DNA of 64,000 nucleotides from JADCCX01 sp031431475 (GTDB lineage: Bacteria > Pseudomonadota > Alphaproteobacteria > Rhizobiales > Beijerinckiaceae), in contig JANPDL010000006.1 of assembly GCA_031431475.1 (NCBI GenBank), positions 62,001-126,000 of the forward strand, read 5' to 3'. Positions 8,509 to 18,278 of the stretch are shown in pieces. Within the stretch, counting starts at the first letter, position 1. Each line of letters begins with the position of its first letter. Under the pieces are notes generated by a model, which was not told where the DNA came from, did no database searches, and saw only the letters and a program-made list of their open reading frames with translations. Position numbers and translations under genes: made by a program.

Positions 8509-8537
8509 AAAAACAAAAGCCCGGAAATGATCCGGGC
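8509..8537 (-). terminator. intrinsic terminator for the DUF1476 gene
   Basis: On the minus strand a perfect seven-pair stem (GCCCGGA and TCCGGGC, loop of five) is followed by TTTTGTTTTT. It lies 44 bases beyond the DUF1476 stop, in the gap before the upstream end of the aldolase gene. Confidence 0.75.
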
Positions 8538-8580
8538 CTTATGAAAATGTTGGATGAATACGATCAGCGAAAAGGTGGGC

Positions 8581-8907
8581 CTACAATCCAGCCTTGATCT
8601 GCTCAATCGCCGTGGCCATCAGTTCCTCCATCGTGCGGCGGATCACATGATCCGATACATCCGCCTTGCCGCCGACGTTGAGATCAGCACGCACCTTGCG
8701 GAAGACGTCCTCGTCGCCCGCTTCCTCAAAATCCGCCATTACGACTGATTTGGCATAGGAATCAGCCTCCGCACCCGTCTTGCCCAGTTGGCCAGCAACC
8801 CACAGGCCGACAAGCTTGGCGCGGCGTGCATTGGCCTTGAAGGCAAGTTCCTCATCATGGGCGAACTTCTTTTCCGCCGCATCTTTGCGCTGGTCCATGC
8901 CGGTCAT
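8581..8907 (-). CDS. DUF1476 protein (ATPase inhibitor zeta-like)
   Basis: A 108-residue protein starting MTGMDQRKDAAEKKFAHDEE; this ATG has AGGAG eight bases upstream, whereas the frame open to 8952 has no such site. The sequence LAFKANARRAKLVGLWVAGQLGKTGAEADSYAKSVV followed by DFEEAGDEDVFRKVR is diagnostic for DUF1476. In Paracoccus the family member is the zeta subunit that inhibits F1-ATPase hydrolysis; in other alphaproteobacteria the role is less clear. It stands divergent from purC, a conserved neighbour in this group. Confidence 0.92.
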   Translation of the reverse strand: MTGMDQRKDAAEKKFAHDEELAFKANARRAKLVGLWVAGQLGKTGAEADSYAKSVVMADFEEAGDEDVFRKVRADLNVGGKADVSDHVIRRTMEELMATAIEQIKAGL

Positions 8908-9146
8908 TGATCGATCTCCTGAGTGTAATGATGCCGTGTATATGGGGCTCATTGCGGCAAATCAACGGACGAAGAGGCAAGATGGCCAGCAATGATTCAC
9001 CGCATAATGCCTAACCGCTGCGCATGTGCATTGTTTCCCCCGGGGGATTGGGATAGGAGCAAAAGGGATAACAGCAGGATTTCAGCCTGTCCTTCCCTGT
9101 TCCGGTTGTGATCCCGCCGGAACCAGCCAGTCACGGTATCCCAGCC

Positions 9147-9914
9147 ATGAACAAAGGTCGCCGCCGCATTTACGAAGGCAAGGCCAAGGTGCTTTACGAA
9201 GGCCCTGAGCCCGGCACGCTCATCCAGCATTTCAAGGATGATGCCACCGCCTTCAACGCCAAGAAGCACGAAATTATCGACGGCAAAGGTGTGCTGAATA
9301 ACCGTATCTCGGAATACATCTTCACCAACCTCAATAACATCGGTGTGCCAACCCATTTCATCAAACGGATCAATATGCGCGAGCAGCTGATCCGCGAGGT
9401 CGAGATCATTCCGCTTGAAGTGGTGGTCCGCAATGTCGCCGCTGGCTCCTTGTCAACGCGCCTTGGTATCGAGGAAGGCACGCAGCTGCCGCGCTCGATC
9501 ATCGAATTCTACTACAAGAAGGACGAGCTCAACGACCCCATGGTGTCGGAAGAGCACATCACGGCGTTTGGCTGGGCGAATCCGCAGGAACTGGATGACA
9601 TCATGGCTCTGGCCATCCGCATCAACGATTTCCTAACGGGTCTTTTCCTCGGCGTCGGCATCCGCCTCGTCGATTTCAAGATCGAGACGGGCCGGCTGTT
9701 CGAGGGCGACATGATGCGCATCGTTCTGGCCGACGAGATCAGCCCGGACAGCTGTCGCCTCTGGGATATCAAATCCAACGACAAGATGGACAAGGACCGT
9801 TTCCGCCGTGACATGGGCGGCCTGATCGAGGCTTACACCGAAGTGGCACGCCGCCTGGGGATTATTTCCGAGGGTGAGCGTCCGCCGCAATCGGGTCCGC
9901 GCCTCGTCAAGTAG
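9147..9914 (+). CDS. purC: SAICAR synthetase PurC
   Basis: A 255-residue phosphoribosylaminoimidazole-succinocarboxamide synthase of standard length, joining CAIR and aspartate with ATP in purine biosynthesis. The start MNKGRRRIYEGKAKVLYEGP is chosen because the P-loop-like lysine-rich N-terminus of PurC begins here; the frame is open 39 bases further upstream. EVVVRNVAAGSLSTRLGIEEG and VLADEISPDSCRLWD are the family signatures (SAICAR synthetase patterns 1 and 2). The following gene would normally be purS; here a tRNA and an integrated element follow instead. Confidence 0.96.
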   Translation: MNKGRRRIYEGKAKVLYEGPEPGTLIQHFKDDATAFNAKKHEIIDGKGVLNNRISEYIFTNLNNIGVPTHFIKRINMREQLIREVEIIPLEVVVRNVAAGSLSTRLGIEEGTQLPRSIIEFYYKKDELNDPMVSEEHITAFGWANPQELDDIMALAIRINDFLTGLFLGVGIRLVDFKIETGRLFEGDMMRIVLADEISPDSCRLWDIKSNDKMDKDRFRRDMGGLIEAYTEVARRLGIISEGERPPQSGPRLVK

Positions 9915-9996
9915 TCCAACGACATCAAGTCGCCGTTCAGGCAGGTCGCAGGAGCCTATTGCGTCACTGCTCGGCTTGCGCCTAGATGGATTAATT

Positions 9997-10071
9997 GCGG
10001 GTGTAGTTCAGTGGTAGAACATCAGCTTCCCAAGCTGATTGTCGAGGGTTCGATTCCCTTCGCCCGCTCCA
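9997..10071 (+). tRNA. tRNA-Gly (anticodon CCC), integration site of an island
   Basis: The cloverleaf folds fully: acceptor GCGGGTG with CGCCCGC, D-arm around GTTCAGTGGTAGAAC, anticodon stem TCAGC/GCTGA with loop TTCCCAA (anticodon CCC), T-arm GAGGG/CCCTT with loop TTCGATT, discriminator T and encoded CCA. A tyrosine-integrase remnant starts 120 bases downstream, pointing away from the tRNA, the usual arrangement of an attL at a tRNA 3' end. Confidence 0.96.
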
Positions 10072-10190
10072 AATTTTCCATAAGTCATTGTTTTTGCTAA
10101 GGTCGATGTCGCTGGGAATCGGCCACGAAGCCTTTTGGTGGGAATTTTGGTTAGAATTCTGGTTAGAATCCTTGCCATAACGAGACCCAA

Positions 10191-12153
10191 ATGGCCCGCT
10201 CTTCCTCGACCAGCCGTCCCTTCCTGCACCAACGGTCCGACACCGGTCAGTTCTCCTACGTGCGGGATCTGCAGGACCGGATCGGCCCGCTGGTCGTGGG
10301 TGAAGTGCAGCGTCCCTGGCTGGGCACGGCATTCCTGTTGGCCGGCAAGGATGTGATCAAGATATCCCTGAAGACGCGTGACGCTGAGACGGCGCGCCAG
10401 CGCTGGTTCGATGTGCACACTCAGGTCGAGCCGCTAGTGCAACTCGCTGTGGTGCGGGCGCGGCACAAGTCCCGCCATGCAGGCGGAGCGCGCACCTTAA
10501 AAGCGTCGCGACACTGTCGGAAGCCGACCGGCATGTGCTGGCGGAGCAGATACGCCACGACATCCTGGCTGATGATGATCGGTCGTGGATCGATCCTCAG
10601 CACCGGAACGGGACGGCCCAGGCCGTTCATCGTCCCGCACAAGGGAGGCTTACGCTGCAAGCGGCTGCCAACAGAGCCCGTGAGATTGAAGCACATGCTG
10701 TGAACCACGCGCTTGCGATCCCGGACGTTGGAATTCTCGAGACGACCGTGGTTGAAATCAACGACTCGGCCAGCGCCAAGAGGTTGCTCGACCGGATTGG
10801 CGCTGCTGCTGAGTTGGGCGAGATTCCCTGCCAAGACGATATAGCCGCTCTGTCAGCACTGTCGGCGACGCAGGTCCTTGGTAGCGAGTTCGATGAGCGC
10901 TTGGCCGAGAACAGCATCCAAATGCCGGCGGGAAGCATGAATCGTCGCCTTGCGGCGCTGGCGATGCTGAGGGCAGCTGCTCAGGCTCATCAGAATGTTG
11001 ATGATCGGCTGAACGGTCGGTACGTCGCGACACCGCCACGGCCGGACCCTCTGGTCATGCCCTTGACGGATAGCGCTCCACAATCCCCGCACCTCAGCGA
11101 AGTTTTTGACATTTGGGTGAAGGACAGTCGGCCACAGGCCAAGACGATCGGCCATAACCGTCTCTACATGCAGCGCTTCATCGCCCTCCACGGCGATCTG
11201 CCTGTCGCCAATATCACGCGCGAGCAGGTCAAAGTCTTCCGCAACCTCATCGAGCGGTTACCGAGGAATGTTCCGCCCGCGCTCAACGGTGCCAGTCCGC
11301 AAGACATTGCGGCTTGGGCGATGCCAATCCCGCTGTGTCAAAGATCAGCCGAACAACTGTCAACAGCCGCGCCATCGGAGCAATTTCGACACTGTGCGAC
11401 ACGGCGCTACGAGAGGCTCTGATCGACGCTAACCCCTGCAATCGCCTCAAACTGCGGTTGAAAGATACGGATCGCAAGGAAGTGGCGCCGTTCTCGATCG
11501 AGGAGCTCAACATCATGTTCGCCGCGCCCGAGATGACAGGGACAGGGCGTTACACCAAGGCCGGTGGCGGCGAAGCGGCGCGTTGGCTGCCGCTCATCGG
11601 CCCCTTCACCGGCGCGCGCATGGAGGAAATCGCGCAACTCGAGGTGTCCGATATCATCGAGATGAAGGGCTTCCACGCATTCCGCATGACAACGGAAACC
11701 GAGAACAGCCCCAAAGTCAAAATCCCCAATGACGGCAGCAAACCCAAGTCGCTCAAGAACAAATCCGCGCACCGGACCGTGCCTATCCATGACACGCTGA
11801 TGGCGTGCGGCTTCTTCGATTATGTCGAAAAGCGCCGGAAAGCGGGAGATCGTCGGCTGTTCCCGCAGTTGAGCGCCGCCGGAGATCGCTGCGCCAAGAA
11901 TTGGAGCCGGTGGTTTGCTCGATTCCTGGACAAGCGCGTCAGCACTTCAGCGTCGAAGAACTTCCACTCGTTCAGTCACACTTTCATCGACGGCATGCGC
12001 GACAGCCTCATTGGTCGTGAGGTCATCAAGGCCATCGTCGGCCATGCCGACGCGAATGTGACGGATGGGTATGGTCACGGCTGCTCGCCGCGGACGATGC
12101 ATGCGGAGTTGAAGAAGCTGGAATACCGGGGGTTGGAGCTGAATAAAATTTAA
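10191..12153 (+). pseudogene. tyrosine recombinase (phage-type integrase), frameshifted
   Basis: Three overlapping frames together read as one integrase of about 650 residues. The N-terminus starts MARSSSTSRPFLHQRSDTGQFSYVR; the frame changes near 10490-10535 and again near 11310-11320. The last third holds the catalytic domain: TGARMEEIAQLEVSDI (Arg I), KSAHRTVPIH, then FHSFSHTFIDGM, GHADANVTDGYGHG with the Tyr nucleophile. In FHSFSHTF the second catalytic Arg of the HxxR motif is replaced by Ser, so even a repaired frame would be dead. It lies just after tRNA-Gly and marks an old island; exact excision is not expected. Confidence 0.85.
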
Positions 12154-12271
12154 GGCCTGTTTCGCAAACGCGCCTCGCAGCGGCAAACTTCTGTGAACCC
12201 TGCAGATTCCTTCAGAGGAGATCGATTTCTTCCCGACCAAATATCGAAAACATTGATTCCCGCTGGTTCGA

Positions 12272-12751
12272 TCATGCAGACGCCGGAACGGCCAAGCCAA
12301 GCTTGGGCAACAGCGCAACAGCTTCTTCTAGCCGACCGCCATCAGTTTTTGCGCCTTTGCGGCGGACGATTTCATCCCGCCAGTTCTGAACCTTTTCCAC
12401 GGTGGCAAGCCAATGGACCGTCGCTGCAAGCTCCAGCACGGTTGAGGTGCAGTTCTCAGTCATGATGCCGATCAGCTCTTTCGCCTTGCCCATGTCGAGG
12501 TCACCGATCTTTGCAGGCGTCGCGCCAGACGCCTTGACCCGGAACACGCTGAACGGTGCACCATCGGCAGCGCGATGCTGGAGAGCCTCAGAGACACCGG
12601 CAAGGGCTTTCGCCTTTTCCAGCGTCTCGTCGAGAACGCGGGAATACGGGCCATAATGGTGATAGTGGAACTCGGCATCGGTTATGTTCAGGCCATTCGC
12701 ATCGAGCAGATACAGGATCTTCTGCAGGCGGATGCGACCGACAATCTCTCC
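12272..12751 (-). pseudogene. YwgA/Panacea-like protein remnant without start codon
   Basis: From 12751 the minus strand reads GEIVGRIRLQKILYLLDANG, then AEFHYHHYGPYSRVLDETLEKA and runs open to the stop at 12272, ending KLGLAVPASA. The LQK-x-x-YLL and HYGPYS patterns are those of YwgA-like proteins, related to the DUF4065 (Panacea) antitoxin-like fold. No ATG, GTG or TTG precedes the conserved start in this frame before the TGA near 12839, and the end of an HD-domain gene overlaps it in another frame, so the 5' end seems lost. The family assignment is by eye. Confidence 0.5.
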
Positions 12752-13191
12752 ATCAGCAGCACGGTCTTGCCGAGCGCGCTTTTCCCCACCAGCTTTTCGA
12801 GTTGCTGCATCTTTTGCTGCCGCCGCTGCGCAACATCATCATTCTCTTCACCAGGCGCGATCGGGAACTCCCGATTGATATCAATGGCCTTGTAGAGATC
12901 ACGTTCTCGCAACCGCCGCGCGAGATCAGCCGCAACCTTGTCGCCACATAACGCGATCCGGGCGATTGCAGCCCAGACCACGAAGTCGTCCAGCACCAGA
13001 TAGTTTTCGATCGTCTCACCATCTTTGCCGAAGAACCGGATCAGCGGATCGTCCTTGTCCAACCCCAGGCGGCCAGGCCTGCCCTTCGCTGCGACTTCTG
13101 CGACGCGCGCCAGCAACGTCCGGATGAGGGTCTCTACCCCGCGCGTGGTCTTGTGCAGATAGACCTGTTCGAACAGGTGGAATCGTGCCAT
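12688..13191 (-). pseudogene. HD-domain phosphohydrolase (COG1078-like), truncated
   Basis: The reading MARFHLFEQVYLHKTTRG followed by VETLIRTLLARVAEVAAKG and the segment LIRFFGKDGETIENYLVLDDFVVWAAI matches the middle and C-terminal half of dNTPase-like HD proteins (the F-x-Q-V-Y-x-HKT motif). The metal-binding His-Asp core that should lie about 200 residues earlier is absent: upstream of 13191 the sequence changes to unrelated non-coding DNA. The 3' end runs out of frame into the YwgA-like fragment (final residues SACRRSCICSMRMA make no sense). I read this as two decayed neighbours joined by deletion. Confidence 0.6.
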
Positions 13192-13415
13192 TTCCAGGAA
13201 TTAGGGGTATAGGGCCAAAATTAGGATTGCCGACATTCGCTCTCCATTCAATCAGTGCTCATGCCGATATGTTGTAGACCAGCAGTGGGTTCCGATAGCC
13301 CATCGAGATGCCATCCCCATAATCCAATCAAGTACAGCAAAGTCACTGCCTCGCACGGATTTACAGCGAGGGCGCGCTGGGCTTTCGGGCGCGCCCTCGA
13401 AGGTATTTCGCGAAT

Positions 13416-13976
13416 TTGCGCCGAAGCGGCCAGCGTCTTAAAGAGGTCGCGCCACTGCTGAAAGAGTTGATCCTCGCAGCATGCAACGAGCCGCTTCACT
13501 GGAAGGCCGACGCGAGGGGCCATCACCTGTCTGCTTTGGCGCTCAACGAGATCAGGCGAGCGACACCCGTGCCGCTGGCGATCGTGTTGCCGCGTGACAA
13601 TCGACTGCGCCGCGCTGTCGCGTTGATGACAGATCACAAGGGACGACCACGGCGCCTGGAGGACCTTGCGACGCAAGTGGGCGCTTCAAGCCGAACTCTC
13701 GCTCGCCACTTCAAGGCCGAAACCGGGCTGACGTTCCGACAGTGGCGACAACATGCGCAGATGGCCGAGGCAATGGGTGCACTAACAACCGGCACATCGC
13801 CGGCCCGCGCAGCGGCGATTGCAGGCTATACCGGCCAGGCAGCCTTCGGCGCCGCGTTCCGCAGTGTATTTGGAATGACGCCTGGGAAAGTGCGGCGGCG
13901 CGGGTTGACGGCTGGCAGTCCAAGCAGTGAGCGAATGGACTTTCATCATCACCGCGAGGCAGGTGGTCTTGGTTAA
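13416..13976 (+). pseudogene. AraC-family regulator, C-terminal remnant
   Basis: About 186 residues cover only the linker and the two AraC helix-turn-helix units: PRDNRLRRAVALMTDHKGRPRRLEDLATQVGASSRTLARHF and then GTSPARAAAIAGYTGQAAFGAAFRSVFGMTPG. APLLKELILAAC before it is the usual end of the cupin sensor domain, but the cupin itself (about 110 residues) is not in frame upstream; between 13192 and 13415 I see only a short shifted fragment. A full-length relative would be about 260-290 residues, so this is a 5'-truncated gene inside the island remnant region. Confidence 0.6.
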
Positions 13977-14152
13977 CGTCTTGAAATACTGGAAGACGCG
14001 TTGGTTCGATATGCCGACCGCCTCGTCGCCCTTCCCCACGCAGCCAAGCTGATGTTCCCCTGACAGCCCAACGCGATGCGCGCGAGACCGCCATTACGGC
14101 CAAAACATCCCGCCCTGGTGATCACGGCTGGATCGTCGAACATGGCGCTGCA

Positions 14153-15355
14153 TCAGTCGAAGAACCCGGTATCCTCTTCTTTGAGATAGCGCTTGGCGGC
14201 GTTCGCGTCGATGTCAAGACCAAGCCCTGGTCCTGGCAACAGGTCGACCATCGAATCGTTAACGATACGGCCCGCCGGCAATCCCCGGATGATATCGTAC
14301 CACCATGGGTCTGATGCTGTGGGCAATTCGAAGGCGATGTAGTTGGCGGGTAGCGTGGCGCACACATTGATCAAGGCGCCCAGCCCCAACAGGCCGTTGG
14401 CGGTGCCATGCGGCGCCATCAGGATCGAGTGCATGTAGGCGTGCTCGGCAATCCATTTCAGTTCTGCAATGCCGCCGACGTCGGCCGGATCAGGTCCGAC
14501 GATGCGCACCGCCTGGGTCTCGATGAGCTCCTTGAAATTGTGCCGGAGGTAGATCTGCTCACCGGTGTGGATCGGCGTCGATGTCGAAAGCGTCAATTCG
14601 CGGTAAGACTGCGGATTGACCCACGGCACGTAGTCGCCGGTGAGCATGTCTTCCAGCCATGCAATGTCGTATTTTTCGACCGCGCGAGCAAACTTGATCG
14701 CGTCGGGCAGCATCCAGCCCGGGCCGCAATCGAGCGCTAAGCTTACTTTGTCGCCAAGCACCTCCTTCATCGCGATGACGCAATCGAGCATATGATTGAA
14801 CCCATGCTCGCTGATCATGCCCTGGTCCATCGCGCCATGATAGCCCGAGCGTGTCTGGCGCACGCCGTAATGGAAATCCTTGACTGTATCCTTCATGTTG
14901 GAGTGGAAGCTAATGCCCTGCTTCACCAGAAAGAATTTTTCCGGTAGTTCAGCCATCCACTTCACATCGGCGGCGTAGTCCTCAGGGCGATCGCCAGTCC
15001 GCTTCTTGCGCAGGTTGCCATTGTAACACCGCACCTTGTCGCGCACCTTGCCGCCGAGCAGTTTGTAGACCGGCACGTTCGCCGCTTTGCCTGCGATGTC
15101 CCAGAGCGCATGCTCAATGACGCTGACCGCCGCTCCGTAGGGCTTGAACGACCCGCGCTGACGGATTTTCAGCATCACACGCTCAACATCGGTCGGGTCT
15201 TCGCCAATCAAAGCCTCTCGGAGATGAAGAACCATGGGCTTGATGTAGCCCTTGGTGAACTCCACCTCGCCAAGTCCGTGGATGCCCTCGTCAGTGGTAA
15301 TGCGGACAATTGGGTGCTGGCCTATGACAGCGCAGCGGAGATCGGTGATTTTCAT
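14153..15355 (-). CDS. enolase-superfamily acid-sugar dehydratase-like protein A
   Basis: A 400-residue mandelate racemase/muconate lactonizing-type enzyme. The start MKITDLRCAVIGQHP at 15355 is preceded by AAAGGC; the frame remains open far upstream but that part is not protein-like. Metal ligands are in LALDCGPG (Asp209), WLEDM (Glu235) and HTGEQIY (Glu266); APHGTANG gives His316, and Lys145 lies in FFLVKQG. The pattern suggests dehydration of an aldonate or aldarate by abstraction of the proton next to the carboxylate. It is last in a minus-strand set of three such genes plus a GntR regulator. Confidence 0.88.
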   Translation of the reverse strand: MKITDLRCAVIGQHPIVRITTDEGIHGLGEVEFTKGYIKPMVLHLREALIGEDPTDVERVMLKIRQRGSFKPYGAAVSVIEHALWDIAGKAANVPVYKLLGGKVRDKVRCYNGNLRKKRTGDRPEDYAADVKWMAELPEKFFLVKQGISFHSNMKDTVKDFHYGVRQTRSGYHGAMDQGMISEHGFNHMLDCVIAMKEVLGDKVSLALDCGPGWMLPDAIKFARAVEKYDIAWLEDMLTGDYVPWVNPQSYRELTLSTSTPIHTGEQIYLRHNFKELIETQAVRIVGPDPADVGGIAELKWIAEHAYMHSILMAPHGTANGLLGLGALINVCATLPANYIAFELPTASDPWWYDIIRGLPAGRIVNDSMVDLLPGPGLGLDIDANAAKRYLKEEDTGFFD

Positions 15356-15473
15356 GACCAGTGCCTTTTCGTGCGGTGCGTTAGCGGTGTGTGATGACCG
15401 GGTGTGATTTCGCTTGTGAACAATAGGCTCCACCTGATCGCGTCCAAGTGTGCCTCGACTGCCGATTGTTGAG

Positions 15474-16832
15474 TCAGCTCCAGGTGCGATCCCATGAGTA
15501 CTCGTCATCCCAGCGGTCCGTCGGCTGCCAGACGCCGCTGACGCCCGGCTGGAGATGCTGGCTGATGACCTCATCAACGATATCGTCGATGCCAAGGCCC
15601 GGCTTATCGGGCACTTCGATGAAGCCATTCTTCACCAAGGGCCTTGGCAGGCCTGTCACGATGTCGTCCCACCACGGCACGTCGACGGAGTGATATTCCA
15701 GCGCCATGAAGTTCTCGGTGGCGGCCGCGACATGAGCGGCGGCCATCGCAGCGATGGGGCTTTCGGCCATGTGGATCGCCATGGCGACCCCGTGGTCCTG
15801 CGCCAGATCACCGATCTTCTTGGTTTCCAGAATGCCGCCCGAGGTCAGCAGATCGGGATGAATGACCGAAATGCCTGATTTGAGCAGTGGCTCGAAGTTC
15901 TCCTTCAGGTAGATGTCTTCGCCCGTGCAAATTGGGACCGATGTTGCAGCCTGCAATTGGCGATATTGTTCTGTGTATTGCCAGGGAATGACATCCTCCA
16001 GCCAAGCTGGAACATACCTCTCGATCCGCTTGGCGAGGCGGATGCCGTCCTGCAGTGAGATATGGCCGACATGATCGATGGCGAGGGGGACTTCAAGACC
16101 GATGACCTCGCGGACCTCGGCGATGTATTGTTCAAGGTGATCCAGTCCCTTGTCGGTAAAGTGTAGGCCGGTGAAGGGATGGCGAACGTTCTGCGCATCG
16201 TAGGCGGCGTTGCGTCGCCGACGCTCCTCCAGCGTGCGCGCACGGCCTTGCGCCGCATGCGAACGCAAGCCATCGAGCGTGCCAGCGGGCGCGACCACGG
16301 CGTCTGGCAGGTCGGCGATCTGCATCAGGCCCAGATCCATCTTGAGAAACGTGTAGCCGCGCTCCATCCGTTCCTTGAGGCGCTTGCCGGTGGCCGTGCC
16401 GCTGGATTGCTGCGCATCGGTATCGCAATAGATCCGCACCTTGTCGCGGAACCTGCCGCCGAGCATCTGGTAGATCGGCACGCCGTAGGCTTTGCCTGCG
16501 AGGTCCCACAGCGCAATTTCGACGGCGGAGACGCCACCGCCCTGTCGTCCGTGTCCGCCGAATTGCTTGATGCGGCGGAACAGGCGGTCGATGTCGCACG
16601 GGTTTTCGCCGAGCAACCGGCTCTTGAGCATCAGCGCAAATGTCGCGCTGGCGCCGTCGCGCACTTCGCCAAATCCGACCAGTCCCTGGTTGGTGTAGAT
16701 CTTGAGTAGAACCGACGCGAACGGCGCACCGACGATTTCAGCCACCCGCATGTCGGTGATGCGAAGCTCCGACGGTATAGAGTTGGTGTTGACTCGATCA
16801 AGCGCCTCCTCGGCGCCGCCCATCTTTGGCAT
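15474..16832 (-). CDS. enolase-superfamily acid-sugar dehydratase-like protein B
   Basis: Start at 16832 (MPKMGGAEEALDRVNTN) has AGGGA eight bases upstream, giving 452 residues, longer than the usual 370-410. The extra length includes an N-terminal leader of about 22 residues and an insertion rich in Arg around 190-225. Metal ligands lie in LAIDHVGH (Asp253), WLEDV (Glu279) and CTGEDIY (Glu305); the His position is AIHMAESP (His354) and a Lys-x-Asp in FLKMDLG (Lys164). It is clearly diverged from protein A and not a recent duplicate. Substrate unknown; probably a different diastereomer or chain length of acid sugar. Confidence 0.87.
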   Translation of the reverse strand: MPKMGGAEEALDRVNTNSIPSELRITDMRVAEIVGAPFASVLLKIYTNQGLVGFGEVRDGASATFALMLKSRLLGENPCDIDRLFRRIKQFGGHGRQGGGVSAVEIALWDLAGKAYGVPIYQMLGGRFRDKVRIYCDTDAQQSSGTATGKRLKERMERGYTFLKMDLGLMQIADLPDAVVAPAGTLDGLRSHAAQGRARTLEERRRRNAAYDAQNVRHPFTGLHFTDKGLDHLEQYIAEVREVIGLEVPLAIDHVGHISLQDGIRLAKRIERYVPAWLEDVIPWQYTEQYRQLQAATSVPICTGEDIYLKENFEPLLKSGISVIHPDLLTSGGILETKKIGDLAQDHGVAMAIHMAESPIAAMAAAHVAAATENFMALEYHSVDVPWWDDIVTGLPRPLVKNGFIEVPDKPGLGIDDIVDEVISQHLQPGVSGVWQPTDRWDDEYSWDRTWS

Positions 16833-16911
16833 TCCGGCATTCCCTCTGTCGCGGGTCCCGGCCCGCATGATTGACCGCCATTTGATGGCGTTTGCATTCA
16901 GTTCGAGCAGG

Positions 16912-17028
16912 TTACCAGTTCGCGATGCGTCTATCCGCGAGAACGGAACTGGCTGCGGGGATGACCTCTTGTTCGAACAGATGCCTGGCCTCCGCGACTT
17001 GATCGGTCTCGATGCCGGTGATCTTCAA
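16912..17028 (-). CDS. possible 38-residue ORF or enolase-family remnant
   Basis: A TTG at 17026-17028 behind GGGAGG at proper distance opens 38 codons: it begins MKITGIETDQVAEAR and ends SVLADRRIANW. MKITGIET is how many enolase-superfamily proteins begin, and the ORF lies between two of them, so it may be the 5' stub of a sixth, deleted copy rather than a real peptide. No other support. Confidence 0.35.
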   Translation of the reverse strand: MKITGIETDQVAEARHLFEQEVIPAASSVLADRRIANW

Positions 17029-17066
17029 AGGACACCCTCCCGGATAGTTGCGGCTCGCGCCACGTC

Positions 17067-18227
17067 TCAGTCGACGACGTTGGCCTCGAGGTACTCGCGG
17101 TTCATCACGATGCCGAGCCCGGGCGCCTTGTTGAGCTTGAGGCTGCCATTGGAGTTATCGAGCGGCACGTCGATGAGGGGATCGTACTTTGAGAGATTCC
17201 ACTCCGAGGTCTCGAGCTTGTAGAAATTGGGCACCGTCATCATCACTTGCGCGCCGGCTACGACGTTGATCGGCCCGGCCGCGTCATGGGGCGAAACCGG
17301 TATGTAGTAAGCCTCGCAGAGCGCTGAAATCTTTTTCAGTTCGGTGATCCCGCCGGTCCAAGTGACGTCTGGCATGATGTAGTCGGCCAGCTTGTTCTCA
17401 AGAATGGGGACGAAATCCCACTTGGTGTGGCCGCGCTCGCCCCAAGAGATCGCCACGTTGACCTTCTCGCGCACCTGCTTGAGGGCATTGAGGCTTTCGG
17501 GGGGGCACGGCTCCTCGAACCAGTCGATGTTTCCAGCCTCTTCGAGGGAGCGGCACAGGCGGATCGCTGTGGGCACGTCGAAACGACCATGCGCGTCGAT
17601 CAACACTTCGACATCGGGCCCCGCGGTTTCACGAATGAGCGCCGTCAGCTCTGCGGCCTCGCGCTCGTCCTTGCGCGTCATGCCGCCGTCGAGATATCCC
17701 TCGCGCTGTTCGCGCGCCTTGCCGTCCACATGCGGACCTTGGTATGGAAACGGATCGAACTTGAGCGCGGTGTGACCTGACTTCACGATGGCCTGGATTT
17801 CGGCGACGGCGCCCTCCTTGCTCGTGAATTTGCGCTGGTCGGGGTGGGTGTAAAGTGCAATTTCATCTCGCACAGCTCCGCCCAGAAGCTCGTAGATCGG
17901 CTTGCCAAGCGCCTTTCCACGGATGTCCCAAAGCGCAATGTCGATGGCGCTGAGGCATTCGACTGCAGCGCCGCGGCTCCCCATGTAAGTGAAGCTGCGA
18001 AATAGCTTGTGCCAGAGGCGCTCGATCTGCGCCGGATCTTCTCCGACCATCATATGGCTGATCTGCCGCAGCATAGCCGTCAGTGCACGGTTCGCAATCT
18101 TCGTCGTCGTGGTGATCTCGCCCCAGCCTGTGATACCTTCGTCCGTGTTGACTTCCACGAACAGGAACTCGCCCCAATAGGAGGCGTTCGACTTGATGAG
18201 CCACGGCCTGACGCTGGTGATCTTCAT
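17067..18227 (-). CDS. enolase-superfamily acid-sugar dehydratase-like protein C
   Basis: A 386-residue enzyme starting MKITSVRPWLIKSNASYWGE; the upstream open frame to 18278 overlaps the GntR end and is not family-like. Ligands: VLIDAHGRFD (Asp211), WFEEPCPPE (Glu238), ISWGERGH (Glu264); His314 in VSPHDAAGP; Lys156 in ALKFDPF. The SRGAAVECLSAIDIALWDIRGKALGKPIYELLGG core is very typical of mandelate racemase-group dehydratases. It directly follows the GntR gene and is first of the three minus-strand enolase genes, so it is likely the most strongly expressed. Confidence 0.9.
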   Translation of the reverse strand: MKITSVRPWLIKSNASYWGEFLFVEVNTDEGITGWGEITTTTKIANRALTAMLRQISHMMVGEDPAQIERLWHKLFRSFTYMGSRGAAVECLSAIDIALWDIRGKALGKPIYELLGGAVRDEIALYTHPDQRKFTSKEGAVAEIQAIVKSGHTALKFDPFPYQGPHVDGKAREQREGYLDGGMTRKDEREAAELTALIRETAGPDVEVLIDAHGRFDVPTAIRLCRSLEEAGNIDWFEEPCPPESLNALKQVREKVNVAISWGERGHTKWDFVPILENKLADYIMPDVTWTGGITELKKISALCEAYYIPVSPHDAAGPINVVAGAQVMMTVPNFYKLETSEWNLSKYDPLIDVPLDNSNGSLKLNKAPGLGIVMNREYLEANVVD

Positions 18228-18278
18228 GGGCTTTGGTTTCCTGTGAAAACGAGGGGGCATGCGCGACCGGTCGGCCAT

